Shown: positions 43,324 to 51,977 of the stretch, in pieces
Position numbering within the stretch: the first letter of the stretch is position 1
Layout: every line of letters starts with the position of its first letter
DNA from: Burkholderiales bacterium
GTDB taxonomy: Bacteria > Pseudomonadota > Gammaproteobacteria > Burkholderiales > Nitrosomonadaceae
Assembly: GCA_024235755.1 (NCBI GenBank)
Contig: JACKLV010000013.1
Coordinates: forward strand, 1 to 64,000
Length of the DNA: 64,000 nt
Reading direction: 5' to 3'
The notes under the pieces: model-generated
Database searches by the model: none
The model's input: only the letters and a program-made list of their open reading frames with translations
What the model was told of the DNA's origin: nothing
Made by a program: the position numbers and the translations under genes

Positions 43324-44148
43324 ATGCTGAAAGCCCGTATCCTGACCGCACTTATCGTATTACCGCTGTTTTTATCCGCGCTGATTTATCTGCAAGATAT
43401 CTTTTGGGCGACCTTGATACTAATTCTGACGGTTATCGGTGCGCGGGAATGGTGTTATTTGGCCCGTTTCTCAGTCAGAAATACCGTTATTTTCATGGTA
43501 CTGACAACCTTATTGGGCGGCGAGTTGCTGTTTCTGCTTAGTGAAGCGGTTGAAGCCAGTCCCTATGCACCGACTGCAATCTGGATTTATGCATTGTCGA
43601 CGCTTTTCTGGACAGGCTACGTACCTTGGACGCTAAAAAAAACAGCAATCACTAACAATACCGTAATATTGATGGTGATCGGCTGGCTGGTGTTGTTGCC
43701 TACTGCGCTTGCACTCTATCAGTTGCGTGCTATTGATCCCCTGCTGTTGCTGGGCTTTATGGGAACCATATGGGTCTCCGATACCGCCGCCTATTTTACA
43801 GGCCGGGCTTTCGGCAAACATAGGCTTGCCTATCATATCAGCCCGGGAAAGACCTGGGAGGGCGTGGCCGGCGCGATGTTTGCAGTGATGATTTACGGAT
43901 TTGTCTGGCTATATGTATTTGCCGAAGGTGCGTATCTGCTGTCTCTGGTACCGTTGCTGATTGTTCTGGCCATATTGGGCATCATTGGCGACTTATTCGA
44001 ATCACTGGTCAAGCGTCAGGCAGGCGTGAAGGATAGCGGTAAAATTCTGCCAGGGCATGGCGGCATCCTGGACCGAATAGATGCGTTGACACCATCTTTG
44101 CCTTTCGCCATTCTGGCAATATTGCTTTTTAACACTTTTCAATCATGA
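43324..44148 (+). CDS. cdsA: phosphatidate cytidylyltransferase
   Basis: 274 residues from ATG at 43324, which has GAAGGAAA just upstream. About eight membrane segments. The family signature sits near the end: SLVKRQAGVKDSGKILPGHG and GILDRIDALTPSLP, with the Asp pair for magnesium. It makes CDP-diacylglycerol from phosphatidic acid and CTP. Its end overlaps dxr by 4 nt. Confidence 0.95.
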   Translation: MLKARILTALIVLPLFLSALIYLQDIFWATLILILTVIGAREWCYLARFSVRNTVIFMVLTTLLGGELLFLLSEAVEASPYAPTAIWIYALSTLFWTGYVPWTLKKTAITNNTVILMVIGWLVLLPTALALYQLRAIDPLLLLGFMGTIWVSDTAAYFTGRAFGKHRLAYHISPGKTWEGVAGAMFAVMIYGFVWLYVFAEGAYLLSLVPLLIVLAILGIIGDLFESLVKRQAGVKDSGKILPGHGGILDRIDALTPSLPFAILAILLFNTFQS

Positions 44149-45341
44149 ATAAAATTCGCCATTTGACGATTTTGGGTTCTACGGGCAGCATCGGCGAGAG
44201 TACCCTCGATGTTGTTAGCCGTCACCCTGATCGGTTCAAGGTTATCGCGCTCACAGCAAATAACAACACAGAAAAAATGCTGGTGCAGTGCAGGCAATTT
44301 CGCCCGCGTTTTGCCGTAATGCTGGATGCCGATCAAGCCGACCGCCTGGCGCAGGCTATTAATCAAAATGATCTAGATACGACAGTATTGTCTGGCGTGG
44401 AGTCGCTGGAAAAAGTTGCCTCAATGCCTGACGTGGATGTGGTCATGGCGGCGATCGTCGGTGCTGCCGGTATACGCCCGACGTTTGCTGCGGCACAGGC
44501 TGGCAAGCTGGTATTGCTGGCAAATAAAGAAACGCTGGTTATGGCGGGACGAATATTTATGGATATGGTCAGGCATCATGGCGCAAAGTTGTTGCCTATT
44601 GATAGCGAACACAACGCAATCCATCAGTCGCTTCCGTATGATTTTGACGGGAATCTGCCGGGTAAAGGTATCCGACGCATACTACTGACTGCCTCGGGAG
44701 GGCCTTTCCGCAACGCGTCTTTGGATTCGTTGGCACATGTGACACCGGAACAGGCATGCGCCCATCCAAACTGGGATATGGGACGTAAGATTTCTGTAGA
44801 CTCGGCAACCATGATGAACAAAGGGCTTGAGGTCATCGAAGCACATTGGCTTTTCAATGCGGCTTCCGAGAACATACAGGTTGTCATTCATCCGCAAAGC
44901 GTGATTCATTCAATGGTCGAATACATTGATGGTTCTGTACTGGCGCAACTTGGAAACCCGGATATGCGTACGCCGATCGCGCATGCGATGGGTTATCCGG
45001 AAAGAATCGAAAGCGGTGTGTATTCGTTAAATATGTTCGAAGTCGCCCACCTGGATTTTGAAAAACCGGATTTTGAACGATTCCCTTGCCTAAGACTGGC
45101 TTATCGGGCATTGGAAATGGGTGATAACATGCCCGCTGTGCTTAATGCGGCTAATGAGATTGCGGTCGAATCATTCCTTGCAGGAAAAATGCCTTTTACC
45201 GCGATCCCGGCCATGATTGAGCATGTCATGACCACATCGGAACAGGAAGCAATGTATTCGCTCGACGATGTTCTCAAGGTCGACAACGCTGCTCGGGAAG
45301 CAGCGCGTGACTGGCTCAGCACATTCAGGCAGACTGCTTAA
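44145..45341 (+). CDS. dxr: 1-deoxy-D-xylulose 5-phosphate reductoisomerase
   Basis: 398 residues. First committed MEP-pathway step, giving MEP with NADPH. Visible: ILGSTGSIGESTLDVV (NADPH loop), LANKETLVMAG (about 123), LLPIDSEHNAIHQ with metal and substrate ligands (about 147), LTASGGPFRN, MGRKISVDSATMMNKGLEVIE. All expected residues are present. Immediately follows cdsA; 178 nt of AT-rich sequence separate it from rseP. Confidence 0.97.
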   Translation: MNKIRHLTILGSTGSIGESTLDVVSRHPDRFKVIALTANNNTEKMLVQCRQFRPRFAVMLDADQADRLAQAINQNDLDTTVLSGVESLEKVASMPDVDVVMAAIVGAAGIRPTFAAAQAGKLVLLANKETLVMAGRIFMDMVRHHGAKLLPIDSEHNAIHQSLPYDFDGNLPGKGIRRILLTASGGPFRNASLDSLAHVTPEQACAHPNWDMGRKISVDSATMMNKGLEVIEAHWLFNAASENIQVVIHPQSVIHSMVEYIDGSVLAQLGNPDMRTPIAHAMGYPERIESGVYSLNMFEVAHLDFEKPDFERFPCLRLAYRALEMGDNMPAVLNAANEIAVESFLAGKMPFTAIPAMIEHVMTTSEQEAMYSLDDVLKVDNAAREAARDWLSTFRQTA

Positions 45342-45519
45342 TTTTCATGTTGTGTTAATTTTTCTAATGATAATATAGCGTTTCTTATAAATGGCGGTGC
45401 ATGAAAGAAAATCGCGAATAGCGTGCAGAAAAATTCACAGGATAACGAAAACAAAACACCCGGATCTTACTTGATTAAAACAATGGAATCTCACTAGCGA
45501 TTTTACATACAGAGCTGAC

Positions 45520-46887
45520 ATGTCAATATTTTTCACAATCATATCATTTATCGTAGCCCTGGGAATCCTGATAACCTTCCATGAATTTGGCCATTATCTT
45601 GTAGCGCGCTGGAATGGCGTTAAAGTATTGCGGTTTTCCGTTGGCTTTGGTCAACCCGTTTTTCGCAGACGTTTAGGAAAAGATCAAACCGAATGGGTTG
45701 TGGCGGCTATTCCGTTGGGCGGTTATGTCAAGATGCTCGATGAGAATGAAGGCAAGGTAGATAAGGAAGACCTGCCACGCGCATTCAACCGTCAACCGGT
45801 AGGACGCCGCTTTGCAATTGTTGCCGCTGGGCCATTGGCTAATTTTTTGCTGGCAATCGTAATGTACTGGCTCATGTTTGTTTTAGGCGTTGAGGGGATT
45901 AAGCCCACGCTTGGGCCGGTAGTACCCGATACGCCTGTTGCCAGAGCTAATTTTGAACAGGGTGAAACCATTGTCCGTATTGAAAATGAACTGACTGAAA
46001 GCTGGCAGGATGCGCGCTGGACCTTGCTGCGTTATGCAGTTGAACGCTCCAGTGCCGTAACCGTAGAGACGGTTAACCAGAACGGTAAAATCAATTGGCG
46101 TCAGCTTGATTTAAGCGGAATTCATCCGGACGAGTTGGAAGGCAACGTACTTGGCATCATCGGGTTCAGTGTTTATCAACCCGAAATCAAGCCAGTAATT
46201 GCGGAAGTCATGTCTGGTGGCGCAGGCGAACGCGCAGGGCTGCGGGCGGGCGATGAAATTCTGGCCGTTGATGACCGTGACGTTTACAGCTGGATCGAGT
46301 TTGTGCCTGAGGTACAAAAAAATCCTGGCCGCGCTTTGGTGCTCGATGTGTTGCGCAATGATCATATCATCACCCTGACTGTGACACCGGATTCGGTTGT
46401 CGAGAATGGAAAAGCGGTGGGTCGCATTGGCATTATGCCGCTAGTTGATCAATCGTTGTTTGAGGAGATGCGCGTTACAGTGACATATCCTGCTGGTGAA
46501 GCGGTTATGATTGCAATGAATAAAACCTGGGAAACCACCGTGTTGACATTGAGCATGCTTTCTAAAATGATCACCGGCGACGTTTCCTGGAAAAACGTAA
46601 GCGGACCAATTTCCATCGCCGATTATGCCGGGCAATCCGCGCAGATGGGACTGGCTTCCTATCTCGCATTTCTGGCTTTGATCAGCGTCAGCCTGGGTGT
46701 TCTAAATCTGCTGCCGATCCCGATTCTGGACGGCGGACACCTCATGTATTATGTCATTGAAATGATCAAAGGTTCTCCCGTCTCTGAAAAGACCATGATT
46801 ATCGGGCAGAAAGTGGGTTTGTTAATGCTTTTTACACTGATGACATTCGCAATCTATAACGATATTCACCGATTAGCTACTGGTTAG
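45520..46887 (+). CDS. rseP: RseP-type site-2 zinc metalloprotease
   Basis: 455 residues. Membrane protease that cuts RseA and signal peptides after DegS. The zinc motif HEFGH is in FHEFGHYLVARWNGV (about 22), and the second ligand motif LNLLPIPILDGGH is near 400. Two PDZ domains lie in the middle (about 115-200 and 210-295). Four membrane helices. The sigma-E partner genes are not in this window. It lies 3 nt before bamA. Confidence 0.96.
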   Translation: MSIFFTIISFIVALGILITFHEFGHYLVARWNGVKVLRFSVGFGQPVFRRRLGKDQTEWVVAAIPLGGYVKMLDENEGKVDKEDLPRAFNRQPVGRRFAIVAAGPLANFLLAIVMYWLMFVLGVEGIKPTLGPVVPDTPVARANFEQGETIVRIENELTESWQDARWTLLRYAVERSSAVTVETVNQNGKINWRQLDLSGIHPDELEGNVLGIIGFSVYQPEIKPVIAEVMSGGAGERAGLRAGDEILAVDDRDVYSWIEFVPEVQKNPGRALVLDVLRNDHIITLTVTPDSVVENGKAVGRIGIMPLVDQSLFEEMRVTVTYPAGEAVMIAMNKTWETTVLTLSMLSKMITGDVSWKNVSGPISIADYAGQSAQMGLASYLAFLALISVSLGVLNLLPIPILDGGHLMYYVIEMIKGSPVSEKTMIIGQKVGLLMLFTLMTFAIYNDIHRLATG

Positions 46888-46890
46888 ATA

Positions 46891-49221
46891 ATGAACTACA
46901 AGTATCTAATCGCGCTTTTCATTTTGTTATGCGCAGTAGCGGCATGGGCCGGCGAACCGTTTGTCGTTCAGGATATCCGGGTTGAAGGTATACAGCGTAC
47001 CGAGGCCGGAACGGTTTTCAGCTATCTGCCTGTCAAGGTCGGCGATATCATCGATGAGGCCAAGGCGACCGACGCAGTCAAAGCATTGTACGCGACAGGA
47101 TTCTTTAAGGATGTCCAGTTAAAGATGGAAGGCGGTGTGCTGATTGTACAAGTTGAAGAGCGGCCGGCCATTGCGCAGATCAATATCAATGGCGCCAAGG
47201 CATTTGAGAAAGACAAACTCAAAGAAGGGCTGAAGCAGGCTGGGTTGTCTGAATCGCGAATCTTCAGCCGTTCATTGTTGGACCGTGCCGAACAGGAATT
47301 GAAACGGCAGTATCTCAGCACCGGGAAATATGCGGTTAAAATCACCACCACTACAACGCCGCTGGATCGAAACCGCGTCAGTATTAATTTCGATATCGTC
47401 GAGGGACGCACGGCTCGCATCAAGAAAATCAATTTTGTCGGTAACGAAGCGTTTAATGATAAAACGCTTCGTGGTCTGTTTGTATTGACGACGCCTAATT
47501 TGCTCACCTGGTTTACTAAAAACGACCAATATTCCAAGCAGAAATTGTCTGCAGATCTGGAGTCGCTGCGCTCATATTATCTCGACCGAGGTTACCTGGA
47601 ATTTAGTATTGATTCTACCCAGGTTTCGATTACGCCGGATATGAGGGATATTTATATCACTGTCAATGTGACGGAAGGCGAGCAGTATACCGTTTCTGAC
47701 ATCAAGTTGGCGGGTGACTTGATTGTGCCCGAGGAAGAACTGAAAAAATTAATATTGCTGCAACCCGGCGATGTGTTTGCACGCGAAAAATTGACCGAGT
47801 CGGTGAAGTTAATTTCCGATCGTCTTGGAGACGACGGCTATGCGTTTGCAAATGTGAATGCGGCACCCGAGCTGGATCATGAAAACAGGCAGGCGGGATT
47901 TACATTTTTTGTCGATCCGGGTCGGAAGGTTTATATACGCCGGATCAATATCACCGGTAACGACCGTACCAAAGACGAAGTGATACGCCGCGAATTCCGC
48001 CAGATGGAAGGCGCATGGCATTCCACCTCGAGAATCAATCTGTCCAGGCAGCGTGTTGACCGGTTATTGTTTTTTAACAGCGTCAATGTGGAAACGCCGC
48101 CCGTTCCCGATGCACCTGACCAGATTGACGTCAATGTCCATGTCGAAGAGAGGCCGACCGGTGCAATCATGTTTGGCGCGGGTTTTTCAGACCGTGAAGG
48201 TCTGATTCTTAACGGCTCAGTCTCGCAAAACAATATTTTCGGCACAGGCAATCATTTTAGTTTTCAGGTGAATACCGGACGTATTAACCGGGTGTTTGCC
48301 ATGTCATTTAACAACCCCTACTTTACCGTCGATGGTATTAGTCTGGGTTTCGATGTATTCAGACGGAACTTGAATACATCGCGCTTATCCAGGGTGAACG
48401 CATTCAGGACAACAACTTCGGGTGCAATTCTGCGTTTCGGTCTACCCATTGCTGAAAATGATATTGTGTCGTTTGGTGTGGGTGCGGAACAGACCAAGAT
48501 CGGTATTTTCGAGGACAGTCTTCCGCGAACAAAGAGATTTGTCGAAGAATTCGGAAAAACCACAAATAATTTGCCGTTCACCGTGAGCTGGGCGCGCGAC
48601 CGGCGTAACAGTGCCATTTACCCGACTTCAGGTACAACGCACCGGTTGTTTGGCGAAGTCAGTATTCCCGGTGTCGATTTGAATTACTATAAGGTCAGCT
48701 ACAATCAGAAAACCTATTTCCCACTGACCAATACATTTACGTTACTTCTTAACACGGAATTCGGTGTCGGTAACGGTTATGCAGGTAAACCGCTGCCGTT
48801 CTTTAAAAACTTTTTTGCCGGTGGTAACAATTCGGTGCGGGGTTATGACCTGAATTCGCTGGGTCCCCGGGAGCCGGTTCCAAACTCGAATAGAACATTT
48901 GCATTGGGTGCCAGCAAACGCGTGGTTGCCAATCTGGAACTATTGTTTCCGATGCCGTTTATGAAAGACGATCGGTCTGTCCGCCTGGGTGCCTTTATCG
49001 ATGGCGGTGCAGTGTTTGATAGTTTTAAGCATAGAACCGTAATATTGGAAGGTGTCCCTGTAGATCAAGGGCTTCCCGATCTGATACGCTTTTCTGCCGG
49101 AATCTCAGTAACCTGGGTATCGCCCATGGGGCCATTGACGGTCAGTCTCGCTAAGCCGCTCAATGACAAACCGGAGGATAATTTGCAGATGTTTCAGTTT
49201 ATTTTCGGACAGCAGTTTTAA
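46891..49221 (+). CDS. bamA: outer membrane protein assembly factor BamA
   Basis: 776 residues. Signal peptide about 1-20. Five POTRA domains (about 24-425), beginning FVVQDIRVEGIQRTEAGTVF, each with the betaalphaalphabetabeta pattern; the last leads into the barrel at about 430. Barrel features: the loop-6 motif VRGYDLNSLGPR (about 656), the lateral-gate strands GAIMFGAGFSDREGL, and the terminal FQFIFGQQF. Core of the outer-membrane barrel insertion machine. Confidence 0.97.
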   Translation: MNYKYLIALFILLCAVAAWAGEPFVVQDIRVEGIQRTEAGTVFSYLPVKVGDIIDEAKATDAVKALYATGFFKDVQLKMEGGVLIVQVEERPAIAQININGAKAFEKDKLKEGLKQAGLSESRIFSRSLLDRAEQELKRQYLSTGKYAVKITTTTTPLDRNRVSINFDIVEGRTARIKKINFVGNEAFNDKTLRGLFVLTTPNLLTWFTKNDQYSKQKLSADLESLRSYYLDRGYLEFSIDSTQVSITPDMRDIYITVNVTEGEQYTVSDIKLAGDLIVPEEELKKLILLQPGDVFAREKLTESVKLISDRLGDDGYAFANVNAAPELDHENRQAGFTFFVDPGRKVYIRRINITGNDRTKDEVIRREFRQMEGAWHSTSRINLSRQRVDRLLFFNSVNVETPPVPDAPDQIDVNVHVEERPTGAIMFGAGFSDREGLILNGSVSQNNIFGTGNHFSFQVNTGRINRVFAMSFNNPYFTVDGISLGFDVFRRNLNTSRLSRVNAFRTTTSGAILRFGLPIAENDIVSFGVGAEQTKIGIFEDSLPRTKRFVEEFGKTTNNLPFTVSWARDRRNSAIYPTSGTTHRLFGEVSIPGVDLNYYKVSYNQKTYFPLTNTFTLLLNTEFGVGNGYAGKPLPFFKNFFAGGNNSVRGYDLNSLGPREPVPNSNRTFALGASKRVVANLELLFPMPFMKDDRSVRLGAFIDGGAVFDSFKHRTVILEGVPVDQGLPDLIRFSAGISVTWVSPMGPLTVSLAKPLNDKPEDNLQMFQFIFGQQF

Positions 49222-49235
49222 CCCGGTTCAGAACT

Positions 49236-49805
49236 GTGCAAGAGAGACTATTGATTATTAAGCTTCTGTGCTCGAGACTGCGTTACCTCCTTTTCCTGGT
49301 AGCAGGCATATTACCGCTGTACGCGCTGTCTGTTTATGCAGAGGGTATAAAAATAGGCGTTGTGAACACTGAGAAAATTTTGCGTGAATCGACCCCGGCA
49401 CTGGATGCGCAGCAAAGAATTGACCGGGAATTCATTCCGCGCGACGCTGAAATCAAGGAAATGGCGCAGCAAGCTAAAGAACTGCAGGAAAAACTGGAAA
49501 AAAAAGGTGCGGCCATGAATGAAACTGACAGGCGCGAATTGGAACGCGAACTGGCCAACTTGAGCCGGAACTACCAGCGCGCGCAGCGCCAGATGCGCGA
49601 GGATTTAACCGTGCGTCAAAATGAAGAATACGGCGTTATCCTGGAATTAACCGATAAAGCCATTCACTTTATTGCGGAGAAAGAAAATTACGACCTCATT
49701 CTGCAGCTGCAGGACTCTGTCTATCGTAGCCAGCGTATCGATATTACCGATCAGGTAATCGATGTGCTGAATACTGAAAAGAGAGACAACGCGACTCTGC
49801 CATAA
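49236..49805 (+). CDS. Skp/OmpH-family periplasmic chaperone
   Basis: 189 residues from GTG at 49236; the in-frame TTG at 49251 (AGAGAG upstream) is also possible. The N-terminus (about 10-35) is a long hydrophobic signal segment ending SVYAEG. Mature core: IKIGVVNTEKILRESTPALD, then a long charged coiled coil (about 70-120) forming the jellyfish tentacles, and IHFIAEKENYDLILQLQDSV. It carries unfolded barrel proteins across the periplasm to BamA. Normally lpxD follows; here fabZ comes next after 77 nt. Confidence 0.88.
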   Translation: MQERLLIIKLLCSRLRYLLFLVAGILPLYALSVYAEGIKIGVVNTEKILRESTPALDAQQRIDREFIPRDAEIKEMAQQAKELQEKLEKKGAAMNETDRRELERELANLSRNYQRAQRQMREDLTVRQNEEYGVILELTDKAIHFIAEKENYDLILQLQDSVYRSQRIDITDQVIDVLNTEKRDNATLP

Positions 49806-49882
49806 TCCGGTTACAAAGCAGGATGCCGTCCGGTTATACTGTCCGCAACGAATAAATGCTATGAATCAATAAGGAAAAGCAA

Positions 49883-50326
49883 ATGAATACCATGGACATC
49901 CATGAAATCCTTAAATTTTTGCCGCACCGTTATCCACTGTTGCTAGTGGATAAAGTGTTGTCGATTGAGCCTGGAAAAAATATTGTCGCGGTTAAAAGCG
50001 TTTCGATCAACGAACCGTTTTTCCAGGGACACTTTCCGCATCACCCGGTAATGCCCGGTGTGTTAATCGTGGAAGCGCTGGCGCAGGCGGCAGCACTGCT
50101 GACGCTCAAAACCAGTGGCGAAACCAGCAAAGAGGATACGGTGTATTATTTTGTCGGCATTGATAACGTCCGCTTCAAAAAGCCGGTGATGCCAGGAGAC
50201 CAGCTTGTTCTCAAAGTTTCCATTGATCGTGAGATAAAAGGCTTGTGGAAATATTCCGCCCGTGCCGAGGTCGATGATCAACTGGTAACGGAAGCCAAAC
50301 TGATGTGTACCGCCAGAAGCGTATAA
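49883..50326 (+). CDS. fabZ: 3-hydroxyacyl-ACP dehydratase FabZ
   Basis: 147 residues. Hot-dog fold with the catalytic His in FQGHFPHHPVMPGVLIVEAL (about 46-66); the conserved Glu is in VIVEALAQAA. It dehydrates 3-hydroxyacyl-ACP in fatty-acid elongation. AAGGAAAAG precedes the ATG. In most proteobacteria it is enclosed by lpxD before and lpxA after; both are missing here. Confidence 0.97.
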   Translation: MNTMDIHEILKFLPHRYPLLLVDKVLSIEPGKNIVAVKSVSINEPFFQGHFPHHPVMPGVLIVEALAQAAALLTLKTSGETSKEDTVYYFVGIDNVRFKKPVMPGDQLVLKVSIDREIKGLWKYSARAEVDDQLVTEAKLMCTARSV

Positions 50327-50353
50327 GCATCGCCATTGACCGGAGGCCGACTG

Positions 50354-50965
50354 TTGCAAAAAATTGCAACCGTATCCCGACCAACACCGAGGCTGATTGG
50401 CGGTGTCGATGAAGCCGGCCGAGGCCCGTTGGCAGGTCCTGTAGTAGCGGCGTGTGTGGTGCTGGGCGCACAATATGATTTGCCTGGTCTGGCAGACTCG
50501 AAACAATTGAGTGAAAAGAAACGCAACAACCTGGCGGCTGCAATCAAACAGCATGCCCGAGCTTGGTCGGTAGCATCGGCAACGGTGGCGGAAATTGATC
50601 GGCTAAATATTCTGCAGGCAACGTTGCTGGCCATGCAAAGGGCGGTCGCGCAACTGCCGCTGACGCCCGATCTTGTCATGATCGACGGCACGCATAGCCC
50701 GAAACTTGAAATTCCGGTACGAACCGTGATCAAAGGCGACAGCCGGGTTGCCGAAATCTCCGCCGCTTCCATTCTGGCAAAAACCGCACGTGATGCCGAT
50801 ATGATGGCGCTGCATCAACGCTACCCCGAATACGGATTTGACCGACACAAAGGTTATCCGACCAAACGGCATATTGCCGCTTTACAAATGTATGGTATAA
50901 CAGATATACACCGGCGAAGTTTCGCACCTGTTCGAACCATCGCAAAATCAATCGTTAATCGCTGA
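50354..50965 (+). CDS. rnhB: ribonuclease HII
   Basis: 203 residues from TTG at 50354, selected because GGAGG lies 7 nt upstream; the earlier in-frame TTG at 50336 has no such site. Catalytic set: GVDEAGRGPLAGPV (Asp-Glu, about 17), LPLTPDLVMIDG (Asp), and the second Asp in KTARDADM. It cuts RNA-DNA hybrids at single ribonucleotides. It follows fabZ after only 27 nt. lpxA and lpxB, usual between them, are absent. Confidence 0.95.
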   Translation: MQKIATVSRPTPRLIGGVDEAGRGPLAGPVVAACVVLGAQYDLPGLADSKQLSEKKRNNLAAAIKQHARAWSVASATVAEIDRLNILQATLLAMQRAVAQLPLTPDLVMIDGTHSPKLEIPVRTVIKGDSRVAEISAASILAKTARDADMMALHQRYPEYGFDRHKGYPTKRHIAALQMYGITDIHRRSFAPVRTIAKSIVNR

Positions 50966-50986
50966 ATTATTCGTGAAGGAATCAAC

Positions 50987-51436
50987 ATGGAAACCCTGAA
51001 AGTTCTGCATATACTGGGTGTTGTTATTTGGGTGGGCGGCATGTTCTTTGCCTATATGGTATTGCGGCCGGTTGTCAACCAACTGCTGCCGTCACCACCG
51101 CAGATGTTGAAGTTCTGGCAAACGGTTTTTGCCAGTTTTTTCCACTGGGTATGGCTGTCGATTACGGTGATTCTTGCAAGCGGCCTGCATATGATTGCTC
51201 AAATGGGCGGATTTAAAGCCTTGCCGTTCAATGTTTATCTGATGTTTGCGATCGGGTCTATGATGATACTGATCTTTCTCTATGTGTATTTTACCGCTTA
51301 CCGGAAACTGAAACGCTATGTGGCGGCTGAAGAATGGGAATCGGCGGGTATTGCGCTGGTGCAGATACGCGTTCTGGTTGGTTTAAATCTGATTCTGGGA
51401 TTTGTAACCATTGCTATTGCCATTCTGGATGCGTAG
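50987..51436 (+). CDS. CopD-family membrane protein
   Basis: 149 residues, four membrane helices. LHILGVVIWVGGMFFAYMVL (about 7-26) is the CopD/YhaH-type opening with the heme- or copper-facing His. Three further helices follow, with FFHWVWLSITVILASG and LVGLNLILGFVTIAIAIL. Family members are linked to copper entry or heme-like cofactors, but the function is not settled. It follows rnhB by 21 nt with GTGAAGGA upstream. Confidence 0.8.
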   Translation: METLKVLHILGVVIWVGGMFFAYMVLRPVVNQLLPSPPQMLKFWQTVFASFFHWVWLSITVILASGLHMIAQMGGFKALPFNVYLMFAIGSMMILIFLYVYFTAYRKLKRYVAAEEWESAGIALVQIRVLVGLNLILGFVTIAIAILDA

Positions 51437-51475
51437 GGAAGATTACTAAATATGAAAAAAGGAGGTTGAACCAAT

Positions 51476-51955
51476 ATGCGCATAGATAAAGATACCGTGG
51501 TATCGCTTCAGTACGAACTGTCCGACTCGTCCGGCAATCTGATTGAAAAAACGGAGGATCCGATCAGCTATTTGCACGGTGGGTATGACGGCATTTTTCC
51601 CATGGTTGAAGAGGCGTTGCATGAAAAAGAGATCGGTTACAGTTGTACCGTTTCAATGGAGCCGGAACATACATTCGGCGACTACGACAGCAGCCTGGTC
51701 CGGTTGGAGCCGCGCAGCGCTTTTCCCGAGAATGTCGAAGTCGGCATGCGTTTTGAAGGAGCTGCCGAAGGTTCGGACGATTACCTGATTTATACCGTGA
51801 CCGATATCGCGGAAGACAAAGTGGTCGTCGATGGAAATCATCCGTTGGCCGGCATGAAACTGAATTTTGCCTGCACCGTGATCGATGTGCGTCCGGCAAC
51901 GGCGGAAGAGATCTCGCATCAGCACGTGCATGGACCGCATGACCATATGCACTAA
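51476..51955 (+). CDS. SlyD-like FKBP-type peptidyl-prolyl isomerase
   Basis: 159 residues. The FKBP opening VSLQYELSDSSGNLIEKTED (about 9-28) and the inserted chaperone flap (about 70-125, with FPENVEVGMRF) match SlyD. The C-terminus is His-rich (SHQHVHGPHDHMH), a shortened form of the SlyD metal tail, so nickel or other metal binding is likely. It helps prolyl isomerisation and metal handling in the cytoplasm. Strong ribosome site AAGGAGGT, 9 nt before the ATG. Convergent with mutS after 22 nt. Confidence 0.92.
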   Translation: MRIDKDTVVSLQYELSDSSGNLIEKTEDPISYLHGGYDGIFPMVEEALHEKEIGYSCTVSMEPEHTFGDYDSSLVRLEPRSAFPENVEVGMRFEGAAEGSDDYLIYTVTDIAEDKVVVDGNHPLAGMKLNFACTVIDVRPATAEEISHQHVHGPHDHMH

Positions 51956-51977
51956 CTGGCGGTTTCCATCGAATGTT

